Origin: Thermoflexus sp.
GTDB taxonomy: Bacteria > Chloroflexota > Anaerolineae > Thermoflexales > Thermoflexaceae
Assembly (NCBI RefSeq): GCF_034432235.1
Contig: NZ_DAOUCJ010000001.1
Coordinates: 1 to 58,040 of the forward strand
Direction: 5' to 3'
Length of the DNA stretch: 58,040 nt
The position numbers and the translations under genes are program-made. The notes under the pieces were generated by a model. The model saw nothing but the letters and a program-made list of their open reading frames with translations. It ran no database searches and was not told the origin of the DNA. Shown in pieces: positions 32,603 to 41,982 of this stretch. How positions within the stretch are numbered: position 1 is the first letter of the stretch; each line of letters opens with the position of its first letter.

Positions 32603-34377
32603 CAATACTTCCGCTCCTTCGGCGGCCATTTGGTGATGACCACGGGTTTGTAAGCGAAAGTCACCCGGCCATCCTGGCGCCAGATCAGCGTGTGCTTGAG
32701 CCAGTTCTCATCGTCCCGTTTCGGATAGTCCTCCCGATAGTGGGCGCCCCGGCTCTCCGTGCGGTTCAGGGCGCTGAAGGCCGTCGCCTCCGCCACATCC
32801 AGCAGGAAGCCCAGCTCGATGGCCTCCAGCAGATCGGTGTTGAAGCGGTAACCCTTGTCGTCGATGCGGATGTGGCGGTAGCGCTCCTGCAGCTCCCGGA
32901 TCTTCTCGATGGCCGTCTCCAGGCCGCTGGCCTCGCGGAACACGCTCACATAGGTCTGCATGGTCTCCTGCAGCTCGGTCCGGAGGAGCGGGACGCGCTC
33001 CTCGCCGGTCCCGTTGCGGATGCGCTCCACCATCTCGATGGTATAAGCCTCCGGTTCCGGTGGGAGGGGGGCGAAGTCGGCCTGCTGGCAGTATTCCGCC
33101 ATGTGACGGCCCGCCCGCCGGCCGAAAACCACCAGGTCCACCAGGGAGTTGGTCCCCAGGCGATTGGCCCCGTGCACCGACACGCAGGCGCACTCGCCGG
33201 CGGCGTAGAGGCCGGGGACAGGGGTGTTGCGCTCGTCACGGATCACCCGTCCGTGCACGTCCGTGGGGATGCCACCCATGGCGTAGTGGGCGGTGGGCTG
33301 GATAGGCACCGGCTCCCGCATGGGGTCGATCCCCAGGTAGACGCGGACGAACTCGATGATGTCCGGGAGCTTGTGCTCCAGGTATTCCGCCGTGACCTCC
33401 CGGCCGCCCGGCGCGCTCTTGAAGCGGTTGATGGTCTCCGGCCGCATGTCCAGATAGACGTAATCCTTTCCGCCGATGCCGCGGCCCTCCCGGATCTCCA
33501 TATAGATGGCCCGGGAGATCACATCCCGGCTGGCCAGGTCCTTCAGGGTGGGGGCGTAGCGCTCCATGAAGCGTTCCCCTTTATCGTTGATCAGCACGGC
33601 CCCTTCGCCCCGGGCCGCCTCGCTGAGCAGGATCCCCAGCTTGTAGATGCCGGTGGGGTGGAACTGGAAGAACTCCATGTCCTCCAGGGGAAGCCCCCGT
33701 CGCCACACGATGGCCATGCCGTCGCCGGTGAGGGAGTGGGCGTTGGAGGTGACCTTGTAGATCCGCCCGGCGCCGCCCGTGGCGAAAAGCACCGCCTTGC
33801 TGTGGAAGACATGGATGTCCCCGGTAGCGATCTCAATGGCCACTACCCCTCGGACCACCCCGTCCTCCAGGATCAGGTCGGTGACGAAGAACTCATCGAA
33901 GAAAGTGACGTTGTGCTTGATGCACTGCTGGTAGAGGGTCTGGAGGATCATGTGGCCGGTGCGGTCGGCGGAGTGGCAGGCTCGCATGACCGGCGCCTCG
34001 CCGAAGTTGCGGGTGTGCCCGCCGAACCGGCGCTGGGCGATCTTGCCGTCGGGCGTCCGGTCGAAGGGCAGGCCCATGTGCTCCAGCTCGATGATGGCCT
34101 CGATGGACTCATGGGCCAGGATCTCCGCCGCGTCCTGGTCCACCAGCCAGTCTCCGCCCTTCACCGTGTCGTAGGCGTACCACTCCGGCCGGTCCTCCTC
34201 CATGTTCCCCAGGGGCGCGGCGATGCCCCCCTGGGCCGTCCCGGTGTGGGAACGGGTGGGGTAGAGCTTGCTGAGGACCGCAGTCTTGACCTGCTTGGAG
34301 GCGTAGAGGGCGGCCATGAGGCCAGCGCCCCCTGCGCCCACCACCACCGCATCGAATTGATGCCGATGGACTTTCAT
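32602..34377 (-). CDS. sdhA: Succinate dehydrogenase flavoprotein subunit
   Basis: A 591-residue FAD protein oxidising succinate to fumarate. FAD-binding VVVGAGGAGLMAALYA at the N-terminus; the covalent-FAD histidine region is TRSHTGTAQGGIAAPLG. Active-site segments include FHPTGIY and HYAMGGIPTDVHGRV, then GANRLGTNSLVDLVVFG. AAGGAG lies 7 bases before the ATG. A 76-base gap separates it from the upstream protease gene. Confidence 0.97.
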   Translation of the reverse strand: MKVHRHQFDAVVVGAGGAGLMAALYASKQVKTAVLSKLYPTRSHTGTAQGGIAAPLGNMEEDRPEWYAYDTVKGGDWLVDQDAAEILAHESIEAIIELEHMGLPFDRTPDGKIAQRRFGGHTRNFGEAPVMRACHSADRTGHMILQTLYQQCIKHNVTFFDEFFVTDLILEDGVVRGVVAIEIATGDIHVFHSKAVLFATGGAGRIYKVTSNAHSLTGDGMAIVWRRGLPLEDMEFFQFHPTGIYKLGILLSEAARGEGAVLINDKGERFMERYAPTLKDLASRDVISRAIYMEIREGRGIGGKDYVYLDMRPETINRFKSAPGGREVTAEYLEHKLPDIIEFVRVYLGIDPMREPVPIQPTAHYAMGGIPTDVHGRVIRDERNTPVPGLYAAGECACVSVHGANRLGTNSLVDLVVFGRRAGRHMAEYCQQADFAPLPPEPEAYTIEMVERIRNGTGEERVPLLRTELQETMQTYVSVFREASGLETAIEKIRELQERYRHIRIDDKGYRFNTDLLEAIELGFLLDVAEATAFSALNRTESRGAHYREDYPKRDDENWLKHTLIWRQDGRVTFAYKPVVITKWPPKERKY

Positions 34378-34453
34378 CGGGGAACTCCTTTCTGATCTGA
34401 CATCGCAAGTTCGGGCGAGCGAGGACCCTGGACCTCGCTTCGCCGCATCCCTC

Positions 34454-34807
34454 TCACACCAGCAGCATTCGCATAGGCTGGAGGGTGCGGGTGAACGGAT
34501 TGAGCACCAACCCCAGGATCTCCAGGGTCACCACCCCCAGCACGGCCTCGTCCCCGGGCTCCCCGAGGATGACCGGGGTATGCCCTTCCCCTTGGGGCAA
34601 GGCGATGTGGCATTCGGAGATCTGACGCTCGATGGTTGTGCCGTCCGCCAGGACGAACGTGGCCGAGCGTTTCGGCTTCAGCTCGATGGCCTGCCAGATC
34701 TCATAGGGAAGCAGGGTGTAGGTCGCTCCGCTGTCGACGAGAAAGCGGACGACCGCCTGTTTTCCGGTTGGGCCCGTCACCGTGCCTTCGATGTAGGTCA
34801 ATCCCAT
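34454..34807 (-). CDS. Retropepsin-like aspartic protease (clan AA)
   Basis: A 117-residue single-domain protein with the retroviral-protease-type active site FLVDSGATYTLLP (catalytic D25) and a C-terminal LGVVTLEILGLVLNP matching the second hydrophobic motif. Such half-size proteases act as homodimers. A weak GGGGG lies 9 bases before the ATG. It sits between sdhD (13 bases upstream) and sdhA, so it is transcribed with succinate dehydrogenase. Substrates of this family are unknown. Confidence 0.85.
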   Translation of the reverse strand: MGLTYIEGTVTGPTGKQAVVRFLVDSGATYTLLPYEIWQAIELKPKRSATFVLADGTTIERQISECHIALPQGEGHTPVILGEPGDEAVLGVVTLEILGLVLNPFTRTLQPMRMLLV

Positions 34808-34820
34808 AAGCCCGGCCCCC

Positions 34821-35246
34821 TTATCCAGGCGGAGGGCATCCCACGGGCAGCGCGGCGACCCGCACGCCGCCGATCAGGGCGATGGTCCCGATCAGGATGA
34901 CCAAAGCCCCCCCGATGAAGGCGGCTCCCTTCAGCGCCTGATTCCAGCCCCGGTGGTGCACATAGTCATCGATCACATAACGCAGGCCGTTCAGGCCGTG
35001 GATGTAGGCCAGGAAGAGCAGCAGGGCATCATACACGCGCCACCAGAAGAGCACGTTCCACCGGTAATACACGAAGCAGGCATTGATGTCATGCACGTTG
35101 TTGACGATGTGCATGATCGCCAGATGGCCGAAGGCCAGAGGGATCAGCAGCACGCCCGAAACCCGCATGAAAGCCCATAGCCAGACCTCCAGGCGGGGGC
35201 GGATGGCGGGCACCGTGCGCGGGGCGACTTTCGGGATGGCCGCCAT
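34821..35246 (-). CDS. sdhD: Succinate dehydrogenase membrane anchor D
   Basis: A 141-residue protein with three membrane helices (VSGVLLIPLAFGHLAIMHIV, the RVYDALLLFLAYIHGLNGLR region, and GGALVILIGTIALIGGV). The HLAIMH and YIHGLNGLR histidines are candidate heme b ligands. GGGAGGTG precedes the ATG, inside the end of sdhC. Small hydrophobic partner of SdhC. Confidence 0.9.
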   Translation of the reverse strand: MAAIPKVAPRTVPAIRPRLEVWLWAFMRVSGVLLIPLAFGHLAIMHIVNNVHDINACFVYYRWNVLFWWRVYDALLLFLAYIHGLNGLRYVIDDYVHHRGWNQALKGAAFIGGALVILIGTIALIGGVRVAALPVGCPPPG

Positions 35247-35249
35247 GGT

Positions 35250-35735
35250 TCACCTCCCCAGGATGCCTTTCTGAAGGATCGTGTTGCCCATAATGACGAA
35301 TGCGGGGATATAGAGGGCAAAGAAAGCGACGACCGTCCACAGGATCAGACGGGCCTGGATCTCCGCCGCCCACAGGTGGGGGCGGAAATCGCTGATGGCG
35401 ATGCGCAGCCCGTTGAGGCCATGCCAGAGCACGCAGCCCACCAGGATGAGCTCGCCGAGGCCAAAGAGGGGATGCCGATACAGGGCGAGGGCATGCTCAT
35501 ACCAGGTCGGAGCAAAGTAGACCAGGGAGGTGTCCAGAATGTGAATGGTGAGGAAGAGGAGGGTCCCCAGCCCCGCCACCCGGTTGGCCACCCAGGCCCA
35601 CTGGTGGATCCGACCGCGATATCGGGGGATCTCCTGGAGCACCACCCGCAACCCGGCCCCGGGGGTCCAGGCCCATTCCAGGGCCCGCCATCGCTTCCGC
35701 GCCTCCTCCGGGAGGATCACCTCTGAACCGGCCAT
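35250..35735 (-). CDS. sdhC: Succinate dehydrogenase cytochrome b556-type subunit C
   Basis: A 161-residue anchor with three membrane helices. HQWAWVANRVAGLGTLLFLTIHIL holds the SdhC-type ubiquinone/heme region, and WHGLNGLRIAISDF repeats the HGLNGLR motif of SdhD. AAGGAG lies 6 bases before the ATG at 35735. First gene of the operon; TATAAT on the same strand (35772 to 35767) is a possible -10, without a convincing -35. Confidence 0.92.
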   Translation of the reverse strand: MAGSEVILPEEARKRWRALEWAWTPGAGLRVVLQEIPRYRGRIHQWAWVANRVAGLGTLLFLTIHILDTSLVYFAPTWYEHALALYRHPLFGLGELILVGCVLWHGLNGLRIAISDFRPHLWAAEIQARLILWTVVAFFALYIPAFVIMGNTILQKGILGR

Positions 35736-35937
35736 GGCAGGCTCCTTTGGGAAGGTTTTCACTTGAATTATAAAGCCAACGGGTTGAATCGCTCCACCTC
35801 GGAGAACAGGCAGGATCCCTGCCCCCCTCTCTCTGTTCTTTCTGTAAGCGATCGTCCGCCGGACCACGGTCTCCGTCGCAGGCTCTGGGGATCGGACGGG
35901 TCGCTTCCGGTGACCGCTCTGATGGATCCCTGGGCAT

Positions 35938-37404
35938 TCAGGCGGGAGAGGCGCGGCGCGCCTCCAGGGCTTCGCGAACCAGCTCGTTCACCCGCTGGGG
36001 ATCCGCCTGACCACGCGTTGCGCGCATGACCTGCCCGACGAACCATTTGAGCACGCCTTCCTTCCCCCGCAGGTAGCTCTCCACCTCTTTAGGGTTCGCC
36101 TCGATCACCTGACGGACGATCTCCCGAAGGGCCTCCACGTCCCGGATCTGGGCCAGCCCCCTGGCCTCCACGATGCGGCGGGGGGCCTCTCCGGTCTCGA
36201 AGGCCTCGCGCAGAACCAGTTTGCCGGTGTTCATATTGATCTCCCCCCGCTGGACCATGCGGATCAGTTCCACCAGGGACTCCGGGGGCACCCGCACGTC
36301 CTGGATCTCCCGATTGGCTTCGTTCATGAGCCGGAACAGCTCCCCGGTGATCCAGGCGGCCAGGGTTCGGGGCTCCACCGCCGGCTCTCCCTCGCGGGCC
36401 AGCATCACGGCGCGCTCGAAATAATCGGCGACCCGATGATCCTCCGTCAGCAGGGCGGCTTCGTATCGGGTGAGGCCGTAAGCCTGCTCGAAGCGGGCCA
36501 GCCGGGCTCGGGGCAGCTCCGGCAGCATGGCGCGGATCTCCTCCACCCACTCCCGGGAGATCATCAGCGGCGGGATGTCCGGCTCCGGGAAATAGCGATA
36601 ATCGTGGGCGTGCTCTTTCCCCCGTTGGGGAACGGTGATCCCTCGCGCCTCATCCCAGCCCATCGTCTCCTGTTCCACCCGGCCGCCGGAGCGGACGATC
36701 TCGATCTGCCGTCGGATCTCGTATTCCACGGCCCGCACCAGGGCCCGGAAGCTGTTCAGGTTCTTGATCTCGGTCCGGGTGCCCAATCGGGTCTCCCCTT
36801 TCGGGCGCACCGAGACGTTCGCCTCGAAGCGGATCACGCCCTTTTCCATATCTCCCGAGTTCACTCCGAGGTAGCGGAGCAGCGTGCGCAGGGCGATGGC
36901 GAAGGCTTTCACTTCCTCCACGGAATGCATATCCGGTTCGGTGACGATCTCCATCAGGGGAACCCCGGCGCGGTTGAAGTCGACCAGCGTAGCCCCGCCG
37001 ACGTGGATCAGCTTTCCGGTGTCCTCCTCGATGTGAACGCGGCGGATGCGCACCCGCCGGGGCCCATCCGGCGTATCGATCTCCAGATAGCCGTTCCGGC
37101 ACAGGGGATAGTCATACATGGAGCGCTGGTATTCGGAAGGCAGATCGGGGTAGAAATAATTCTTCCGGTAAAAGAGACTGTATTCCGCGATCTCACAATT
37201 CAGGGCCAGGCCCGTGAGGATCGTCCATTCGATCGCCCGCCGGTTGGGGACAGGGAGCGTCCCGGGCATCCCGGCGCACACCGGGCACACGTAACGGTTG
37301 GGCTCGGCCGTTGTGCTATCCACAACCGGGCATGCGCAGAACATCTTGGATCGCGTCTGGAGCTCGGCATGGATCTCCAGACCGATAACCGGCTCGAATT
37401 CCAC
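35938..37404 (-). CDS. gatB: Aspartyl/glutamyl-tRNA amidotransferase subunit B
   Basis: A 488-residue GatB, which converts Glu-tRNA(Gln) and Asp-tRNA(Asn) to the amides with GatA and GatC. Motifs: EPVIGLEIHAELQTRSKMFC, PVCAGMPGTLPVPN, YPDLPSEYQRS, EIKNLNSFRA, and the YqeY/C-terminal region VGQVMRATRGQADPQRVNELV. It starts with GTG at 37404 after AGGAGGTG. gatA and gatC are not adjacent. Short unannotated gap (35736-35937) before sdhC. Confidence 0.96.
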   Translation of the reverse strand: MEFEPVIGLEIHAELQTRSKMFCACPVVDSTTAEPNRYVCPVCAGMPGTLPVPNRRAIEWTILTGLALNCEIAEYSLFYRKNYFYPDLPSEYQRSMYDYPLCRNGYLEIDTPDGPRRVRIRRVHIEEDTGKLIHVGGATLVDFNRAGVPLMEIVTEPDMHSVEEVKAFAIALRTLLRYLGVNSGDMEKGVIRFEANVSVRPKGETRLGTRTEIKNLNSFRALVRAVEYEIRRQIEIVRSGGRVEQETMGWDEARGITVPQRGKEHAHDYRYFPEPDIPPLMISREWVEEIRAMLPELPRARLARFEQAYGLTRYEAALLTEDHRVADYFERAVMLAREGEPAVEPRTLAAWITGELFRLMNEANREIQDVRVPPESLVELIRMVQRGEINMNTGKLVLREAFETGEAPRRIVEARGLAQIRDVEALREIVRQVIEANPKEVESYLRGKEGVLKWFVGQVMRATRGQADPQRVNELVREALEARRASPA

Positions 37405-37555
37405 AGGGCACCTCCTGAATCGGGAAGATAGGGAGAGATGCACCGCTCAAATCGAAGAGGAAAGGCGAGATCTCCCTCTGCCTGGGGCCTTTTAAGCCGC
37501 GAGGCAGGAGGGAAAATGCCCTCCAGAGAAACCACTGCGCCGCCCCCCACAAAAA

Positions 37556-37592
37556 ATTATAGATGGAAGGATCCGGGATGTTTAGCTAAAAT
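37556..37592. promoter_or_regulatory. Divergent promoter region gatB / lipoprotein
   Basis: On the - strand TATAAT occupies 37561-37556 with TAAACA (37584-37579) 17 bases upstream, facing gatB. On the + strand TAAAAT is at 37587-37592, facing the lipoprotein gene. The two promoters overlap head to head, so they may interfere. Confidence 0.55.
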
Positions 37593-37624
37593 AAATGAAA
37601 ATCGAGAAGGCGCAGAGTGGTGGG

Positions 37625-38887
37625 ATGGGTTGGGGTTCTGGAAGGTGGATGCTTCTGGTTTTGGGCGTACTCCTGGCGGCCTGCGCTCCTCCCCCTGGCT
37701 TCCAGCTCCCGGATGACCCTCTGGCTCGCATCCTGGGCAGGCGGGTTGGGCGAGTGATCATTGTGGGGAGCGACGGGAATCTGTATCTGACGGATCAGAG
37801 CGGCCTGCGGCAACATGCGCTCACGGAAGATGCCGGCCCAACGGCCCAGGGCCGTCGCGCGTATCGGCTCCCCACCTGGTCCCCCGACGGGCGTCGCCTG
37901 GCGGTCTTCGAGGTCTTCAGCGGAGCGGTCACGAGGATGCGGGTGATCGGCATCGACCTCTCCCCCGGGCGCTCCCCGATCCGCCATGTATGGGGGGAAT
38001 GGGAGGGCGAAGAGCCCACCATGCTGAGCTGGCTGGATCCCCGCTCCCTGCTGGTCCTGAGCCGGAAGGACGCGCGTTCCACGGTTTACGCGCTGCGGCT
38101 CTTAGATCCGGAGGGAAGGCATGAAACCCTTCTGGCACAGGGCAGCCCGCTTTTCTTCAGCTGGAGCGCCGCCCGGAGGACGCTGGCCTGGCATCGGGAA
38201 GGGCGATATCTGGAGCTTCGCGGGCTGGATGAGGGGGAAGCGCGACAGCGATCGGATCACACTGCCGCTTTCAACGCGCCAGCCTGGTCGCCCGATGGAC
38301 GGTGGCTGGCCTGGGCGGAACAGGAAGGATCCGCCAGCGCGCTTCGACTGGAGGAGACCGGCGATCGGGCAACCCGCACCATCCTGACCTTCACCGGAGG
38401 GATCGCCTTCGCATGGTCTCCCGCCAGCCGTCACCTGGCTCTGATCACCGACCCCACCACGACCCTCCCGCGCATCGGCCCGCTGGATCTGTATGATGCG
38501 GAGACGAATACGTTAACCCGTCTGGATGAACAATCCAACCTGGCACTGTTCTGGTCGCATGATGGCCGGAAGCTGGCGGCTTTTCGTTTATTGGAGATCG
38601 ATCCGGCCTCCGGCCAAGTTCTGCTTCAGGCGCGGATTTATGACCTGCCCGGGAAGAAAGGAAGGAATCTGGTGGCCTTCATCCCCACCCCTGCCTTCCT
38701 GGAAGTCCTGGCCCTGTTCGACGTATTCCAACCATCGGCCTCGTTGTGGTCCCCCGACGATCGTTTCCTGCTGATCTCGGCGATGGAACCGGAGGGGAAG
38801 GCCGGGATCTATGCGCTGCATGTCTCGGGCTGGTTGGAGCCTCGCCGGCTGGGGGATGGGGTGCTTGCCTTCTGGTCTCCGCGTTAA
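37625..38887 (+). CDS. Beta-propeller (TolB/WD40-like) lipoprotein
   Basis: A ~420-residue lipoprotein. The hydrophobic start WMLLVLGVLLAAC contains lipobox LAAC. The body has repeated blade motifs (LPTWSPDGRRLAVFEV, APAWSPDGRWLAWAEQ, FAWSPASRHLAL, LFWSHDGRKLAAF, SLWSPDDRFLLI), i.e. five or six TolB-like blades. The ATG at 37595 is only 3 bases after a -10-like TAAAAT and so unlikely; 37625 or 37649 (the latter after GGAAGGTGG) are better. An extracytoplasmic binding or scaffold role is likely; ligand unknown. Confidence 0.82.
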   Translation: MGWGSGRWMLLVLGVLLAACAPPPGFQLPDDPLARILGRRVGRVIIVGSDGNLYLTDQSGLRQHALTEDAGPTAQGRRAYRLPTWSPDGRRLAVFEVFSGAVTRMRVIGIDLSPGRSPIRHVWGEWEGEEPTMLSWLDPRSLLVLSRKDARSTVYALRLLDPEGRHETLLAQGSPLFFSWSAARRTLAWHREGRYLELRGLDEGEARQRSDHTAAFNAPAWSPDGRWLAWAEQEGSASALRLEETGDRATRTILTFTGGIAFAWSPASRHLALITDPTTTLPRIGPLDLYDAETNTLTRLDEQSNLALFWSHDGRKLAAFRLLEIDPASGQVLLQARIYDLPGKKGRNLVAFIPTPAFLEVLALFDVFQPSASLWSPDDRFLLISAMEPEGKAGIYALHVSGWLEPRRLGDGVLAFWSPR

Positions 38888-38964
38888 CGCACCAAATTGT
38901 GGAAGGAGGGGAGCGCCTGGCCCTCGGCCCGGAGAACCAGGGCAGGCCCCTTGCGGTGGAGGCC

Positions 38965-40692
38965 TCAATGAGGAGATGAGGAGGGAGAAGCAGGCGCAGG
39001 GGTGGGGACAGGGAGGAGCGGGCTGGCGCGGGCGGCCTCGATGAGGGCGATCACCTCATTCCCCGACAGATCGTGGCGCTCCAGCAGGGCCTGGGCAACC
39101 GCTTCCACCTCGCTGGCGTGCTCCCGCAGGAGCCGTTCTACTTTCTCCTCGCACTCCGTCCAGAAGCGCTCGATGATCTCCTGGTAGCGCTCAGGCTCAT
39201 CAGGCCTCATGGGGTGAAAGCCGAAATACCCCAGGTCCAGCAGCGTCAGGATCCGCTGGCGGACATGCTGGAAATCCGCTCCCGCGCCCGTCCAGTATTC
39301 CCCCATAAAGATCTTCGTCGCCACGTGGCCGGCGAGGGAGACCATGATCTCCGCCACCAGGCGCCGCAGGGGCACGGTGTAGAGCTCCTGCTTGGGGGCG
39401 CTGTGAACATATCCCAGGGCGCCGGGCATGTTGGTGCGGCGGATCAGCGAGGCGCGGATGATCCGCTCGTCCGGCAGCAGATAATACTGAGCCACGGCGT
39501 GGCCGGCCTCGTGATAGGCTACCTGACGGCGCTGGAGGGGATCCATCTCGGCGATGGGGTTCTCCAGGCCCATGGCCTGCTCCTGGAGGGCCAGCTCGAT
39601 ATCTCGCTGGGTGATGTAATCCCGCCCGTTGAACAGGGCGATGCGCACCGCGTCCTTGGTGATGGCGGCCATGATCTTGGCCGGCGTCGCCCATGCGGTG
39701 TCGGCCACCAGGGATTCGATATCGATGTTCGGATCGTGCTTGACTTTGGAAAGGTATCCCTTGATGATCTCCCGACGCCCTGCTCGATCTGGAAGATCCA
39801 CGTAAATGATGCGATCGAAGCGCCCTGGCCGCACCAGGGCCGGATCCAGGGCGTCGGGGCGGTTGGTCGCGCCCATGAACAGCACATGCCAGCTGCGGGG
39901 CGGGGGGCGTTTCCCCAGAAGCCGATAGATCCGCCCCCTGATGCGCTCCCAGCGGGTGAGCTGGGTGATGCCATCCATCTCATACAGGAGACGGGTCAGG
40001 GCTCCGGTGCCTCCCCAGCCGAACCAGCCCAGCGGGCCGGCGCGCTCGCCGCCCAGCACGCCGCCTCGGCTGGCGCCCACCGCGTCGATCTCATCGATGT
40101 AGGCGATGCAGGCCCCATATTCCCGGGCGAGCTTGCGGGCTTTTCCAACGAACCACATCATCTTGAGGACATCCACTCCCCAGAACATCGAACGGAAGCT
40201 CGATCCCTCGATGGAGATGAAGGGAATGCCCGCCTCGCCGGCGATGGCCTTGGCCAACATGGTTTTCCCGGTCCCTGGCGGCCCGGCCAGCAGGATGCCG
40301 TTAATGAACTGGCCGCCCATTTTCACGAACCGTTCCCGGTTGGAGAGCAGATCGATCCACTGGCGGACCAGGCGCACCAGGTTCTCCTGGCCCCAGTAAT
40401 CCGCCAGCGTGACCTGTTTGGGGTCGCCGGGTTTGATCACCTCTACCCGGCTGCGGGACATAAACCAGAAGATGGCCACGAACTGGATGATGACGAAGGT
40501 GATGGCGAAGAGGAGCTGGAGGGCGAAGCGCAGCAGCAGGATCAGCGCGTTCAGGACGACCGGTTCGATGTAGGCCCAGTAGCCCAGCCCCCCCAGGCCG
40601 GCGATCAGAATCCCCCGACGCCACCAGCTGTGCCAGCCCCGGGCCAGGATCCGCCGCACACGCCATCGCAGGGACCGCCGGGAGCTTCCCAT
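38965..40692 (-). CDS. Divergent FtsH-like AAA+ zinc metalloprotease (M41)
   Basis: A 575-residue membrane AAA+ protease. Two closely spaced N-terminal helices (residues ~28-80) lack the large external domain of FtsH. Walker A is GPPGTGKT near residue 138, Walker B CIAYIDEIDAVGAS, SRH-type MGATNRPDALDPALVRPGRFDR. The zinc site HEAGH is near residue 394 and the third ligand Asp in TGAGADFQ. Deviations: pore loop MFWGVDV instead of MFVGVGA, and a ~25-residue insert between MDG and the SRH strand. GGAGG precedes the ATG at 40692. Likely a paralogue with specialised substrates rather than housekeeping FtsH. Confidence 0.86.
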   Translation of the reverse strand: MGSSRRSLRWRVRRILARGWHSWWRRGILIAGLGGLGYWAYIEPVVLNALILLLRFALQLLFAITFVIIQFVAIFWFMSRSRVEVIKPGDPKQVTLADYWGQENLVRLVRQWIDLLSNRERFVKMGGQFINGILLAGPPGTGKTMLAKAIAGEAGIPFISIEGSSFRSMFWGVDVLKMMWFVGKARKLAREYGACIAYIDEIDAVGASRGGVLGGERAGPLGWFGWGGTGALTRLLYEMDGITQLTRWERIRGRIYRLLGKRPPPRSWHVLFMGATNRPDALDPALVRPGRFDRIIYVDLPDRAGRREIIKGYLSKVKHDPNIDIESLVADTAWATPAKIMAAITKDAVRIALFNGRDYITQRDIELALQEQAMGLENPIAEMDPLQRRQVAYHEAGHAVAQYYLLPDERIIRASLIRRTNMPGALGYVHSAPKQELYTVPLRRLVAEIMVSLAGHVATKIFMGEYWTGAGADFQHVRQRILTLLDLGYFGFHPMRPDEPERYQEIIERFWTECEEKVERLLREHASEVEAVAQALLERHDLSGNEVIALIEAARASPLLPVPTPAPASPSSSPH

Positions 40693-40863
40693 AACTGCCT
40701 CCGTTCTGCTTTTCCATCGCGGGCGATCCAGAGAAGGCGAAGGGGCTTGGTCAGAGGGCTGTTTCGAGGAGGCATCTGGTGGGATTGGCCCCGCGTGGAT
40801 CGCCCAGGCGACGACCTCGCTTTTCCATGATAAGTTTAACACAGACGGGTCTCCAGAGCCCGC

Positions 40864-41982
40864 TCACTCGCGCATGGAGAACTCCATGCGATGGATCCGC
40901 ACGCTCTGGACGAGGCCAATGCCCAGGCACAGGGAGAGGAGGGCGCTTCCTCCGTAACTGATGAAGGGCAGAGGCAGGCCGGCGACCGGCATCAGTCCTA
41001 CGTTCATCCCGATGTTGACCATGGCCTGGAAGGCGATCCAGGTGCCTACCCCTACGGCGATCAGCCGGCCATAGGTGTCTTCGGCCCTCCAGGCGGTCCG
41101 GAAAATCCGCTCGAGGATCCAGAGGTAGAGGATCAGAACGCTCAACGCCCCCACCAGGCCGAACTCTCCGGCCAGGACAGCGAAGATGAAGTCCGTGTGG
41201 CGCACCCGAAGGAACCCCCATACATTCTGCGGGCTCTGCCCCCATCCAGCCCCCCACAGGCCTCCGCTGCCGATGGTGATCAGCGCCTGCGTGAGATTAT
41301 AGGACGTGTTGGGATCGGGCTGGAGGCCCAGAAAATGCAGGAGGCGTCCACGCATATAAGGCAGCATGATCGTCCAGGCCCCGAGGGCCAGAGGGGCGCT
41401 CATCAGGCCGACGGTGAAAAGATGGCGAAGGCGGATCCCCCAAGCGAAGAGCATGCCGGTGCCGATGGCCAGGATCACCACGGCCGTGCTCAAATTGGGT
41501 TGCAGGAAGATCAGCGCGGCCGGCAGGAGCAGATAGATAAAGGCCAGCAACACAGTGCGGAAGGAATCGCGTTCCTCCTCCCGATCGGCCAGGAAGCGGC
41601 CCAGGCTGAGGATCAGGAGGGGCTTCGCCAGCTCCGCAGGCTGGATGTTGAAGGAGGCGATCTCCAGCCAGCGGCGGACCGGGGCGATCTGGCTGCGGCC
41701 GGCGAGGAGGGCCAGGATCAGCAGGAGCAGGATGGCCATGTAGAGGAAGCGCTGAAAGGCCCCCCAGATCCGGTAGTTCACGGAGGAGGTCAGGAAGATC
41801 AACGCGATCCCGATCAGGCCGTAGAGGGCCTGCCGGCGGGGCGCATCCGCCAGATCCGGCGAGCGCAGCACCGCGCTGGCGATCGTGATGACGCCAAGGC
41901 TCATGAGCGCCATCACCCCGAGCAGCAACCCGCCGTCGAAATGGCGCCATTCCCTCAGCGGTCCCTGGAGCCGCCGGATCAT
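40864..41982 (-). CDS. rodA: Rod-shape-determining protein RodA (SEDS family)
   Basis: A 372-residue polytopic SEDS glycan polymerase. Motifs: WLEIASFNIQPAELAKPLLIL, FLQPNLSTAVVILAIGTGMLF, GWGQSPQNVWGFLRVRHTDFIFAVLAGEFGL and PLPFISYGGSALLSLCLGIGL. RodA fits better than FtsW because of size and lack of FtsW-specific ends. Its ATG overlaps the minE stop as ATGA, so cell elongation and division-site genes form one operon. Confidence 0.92.
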   Translation of the reverse strand: MIRRLQGPLREWRHFDGGLLLGVMALMSLGVITIASAVLRSPDLADAPRRQALYGLIGIALIFLTSSVNYRIWGAFQRFLYMAILLLLILALLAGRSQIAPVRRWLEIASFNIQPAELAKPLLILSLGRFLADREEERDSFRTVLLAFIYLLLPAALIFLQPNLSTAVVILAIGTGMLFAWGIRLRHLFTVGLMSAPLALGAWTIMLPYMRGRLLHFLGLQPDPNTSYNLTQALITIGSGGLWGAGWGQSPQNVWGFLRVRHTDFIFAVLAGEFGLVGALSVLILYLWILERIFRTAWRAEDTYGRLIAVGVGTWIAFQAMVNIGMNVGLMPVAGLPLPFISYGGSALLSLCLGIGLVQSVRIHRMEFSMRE

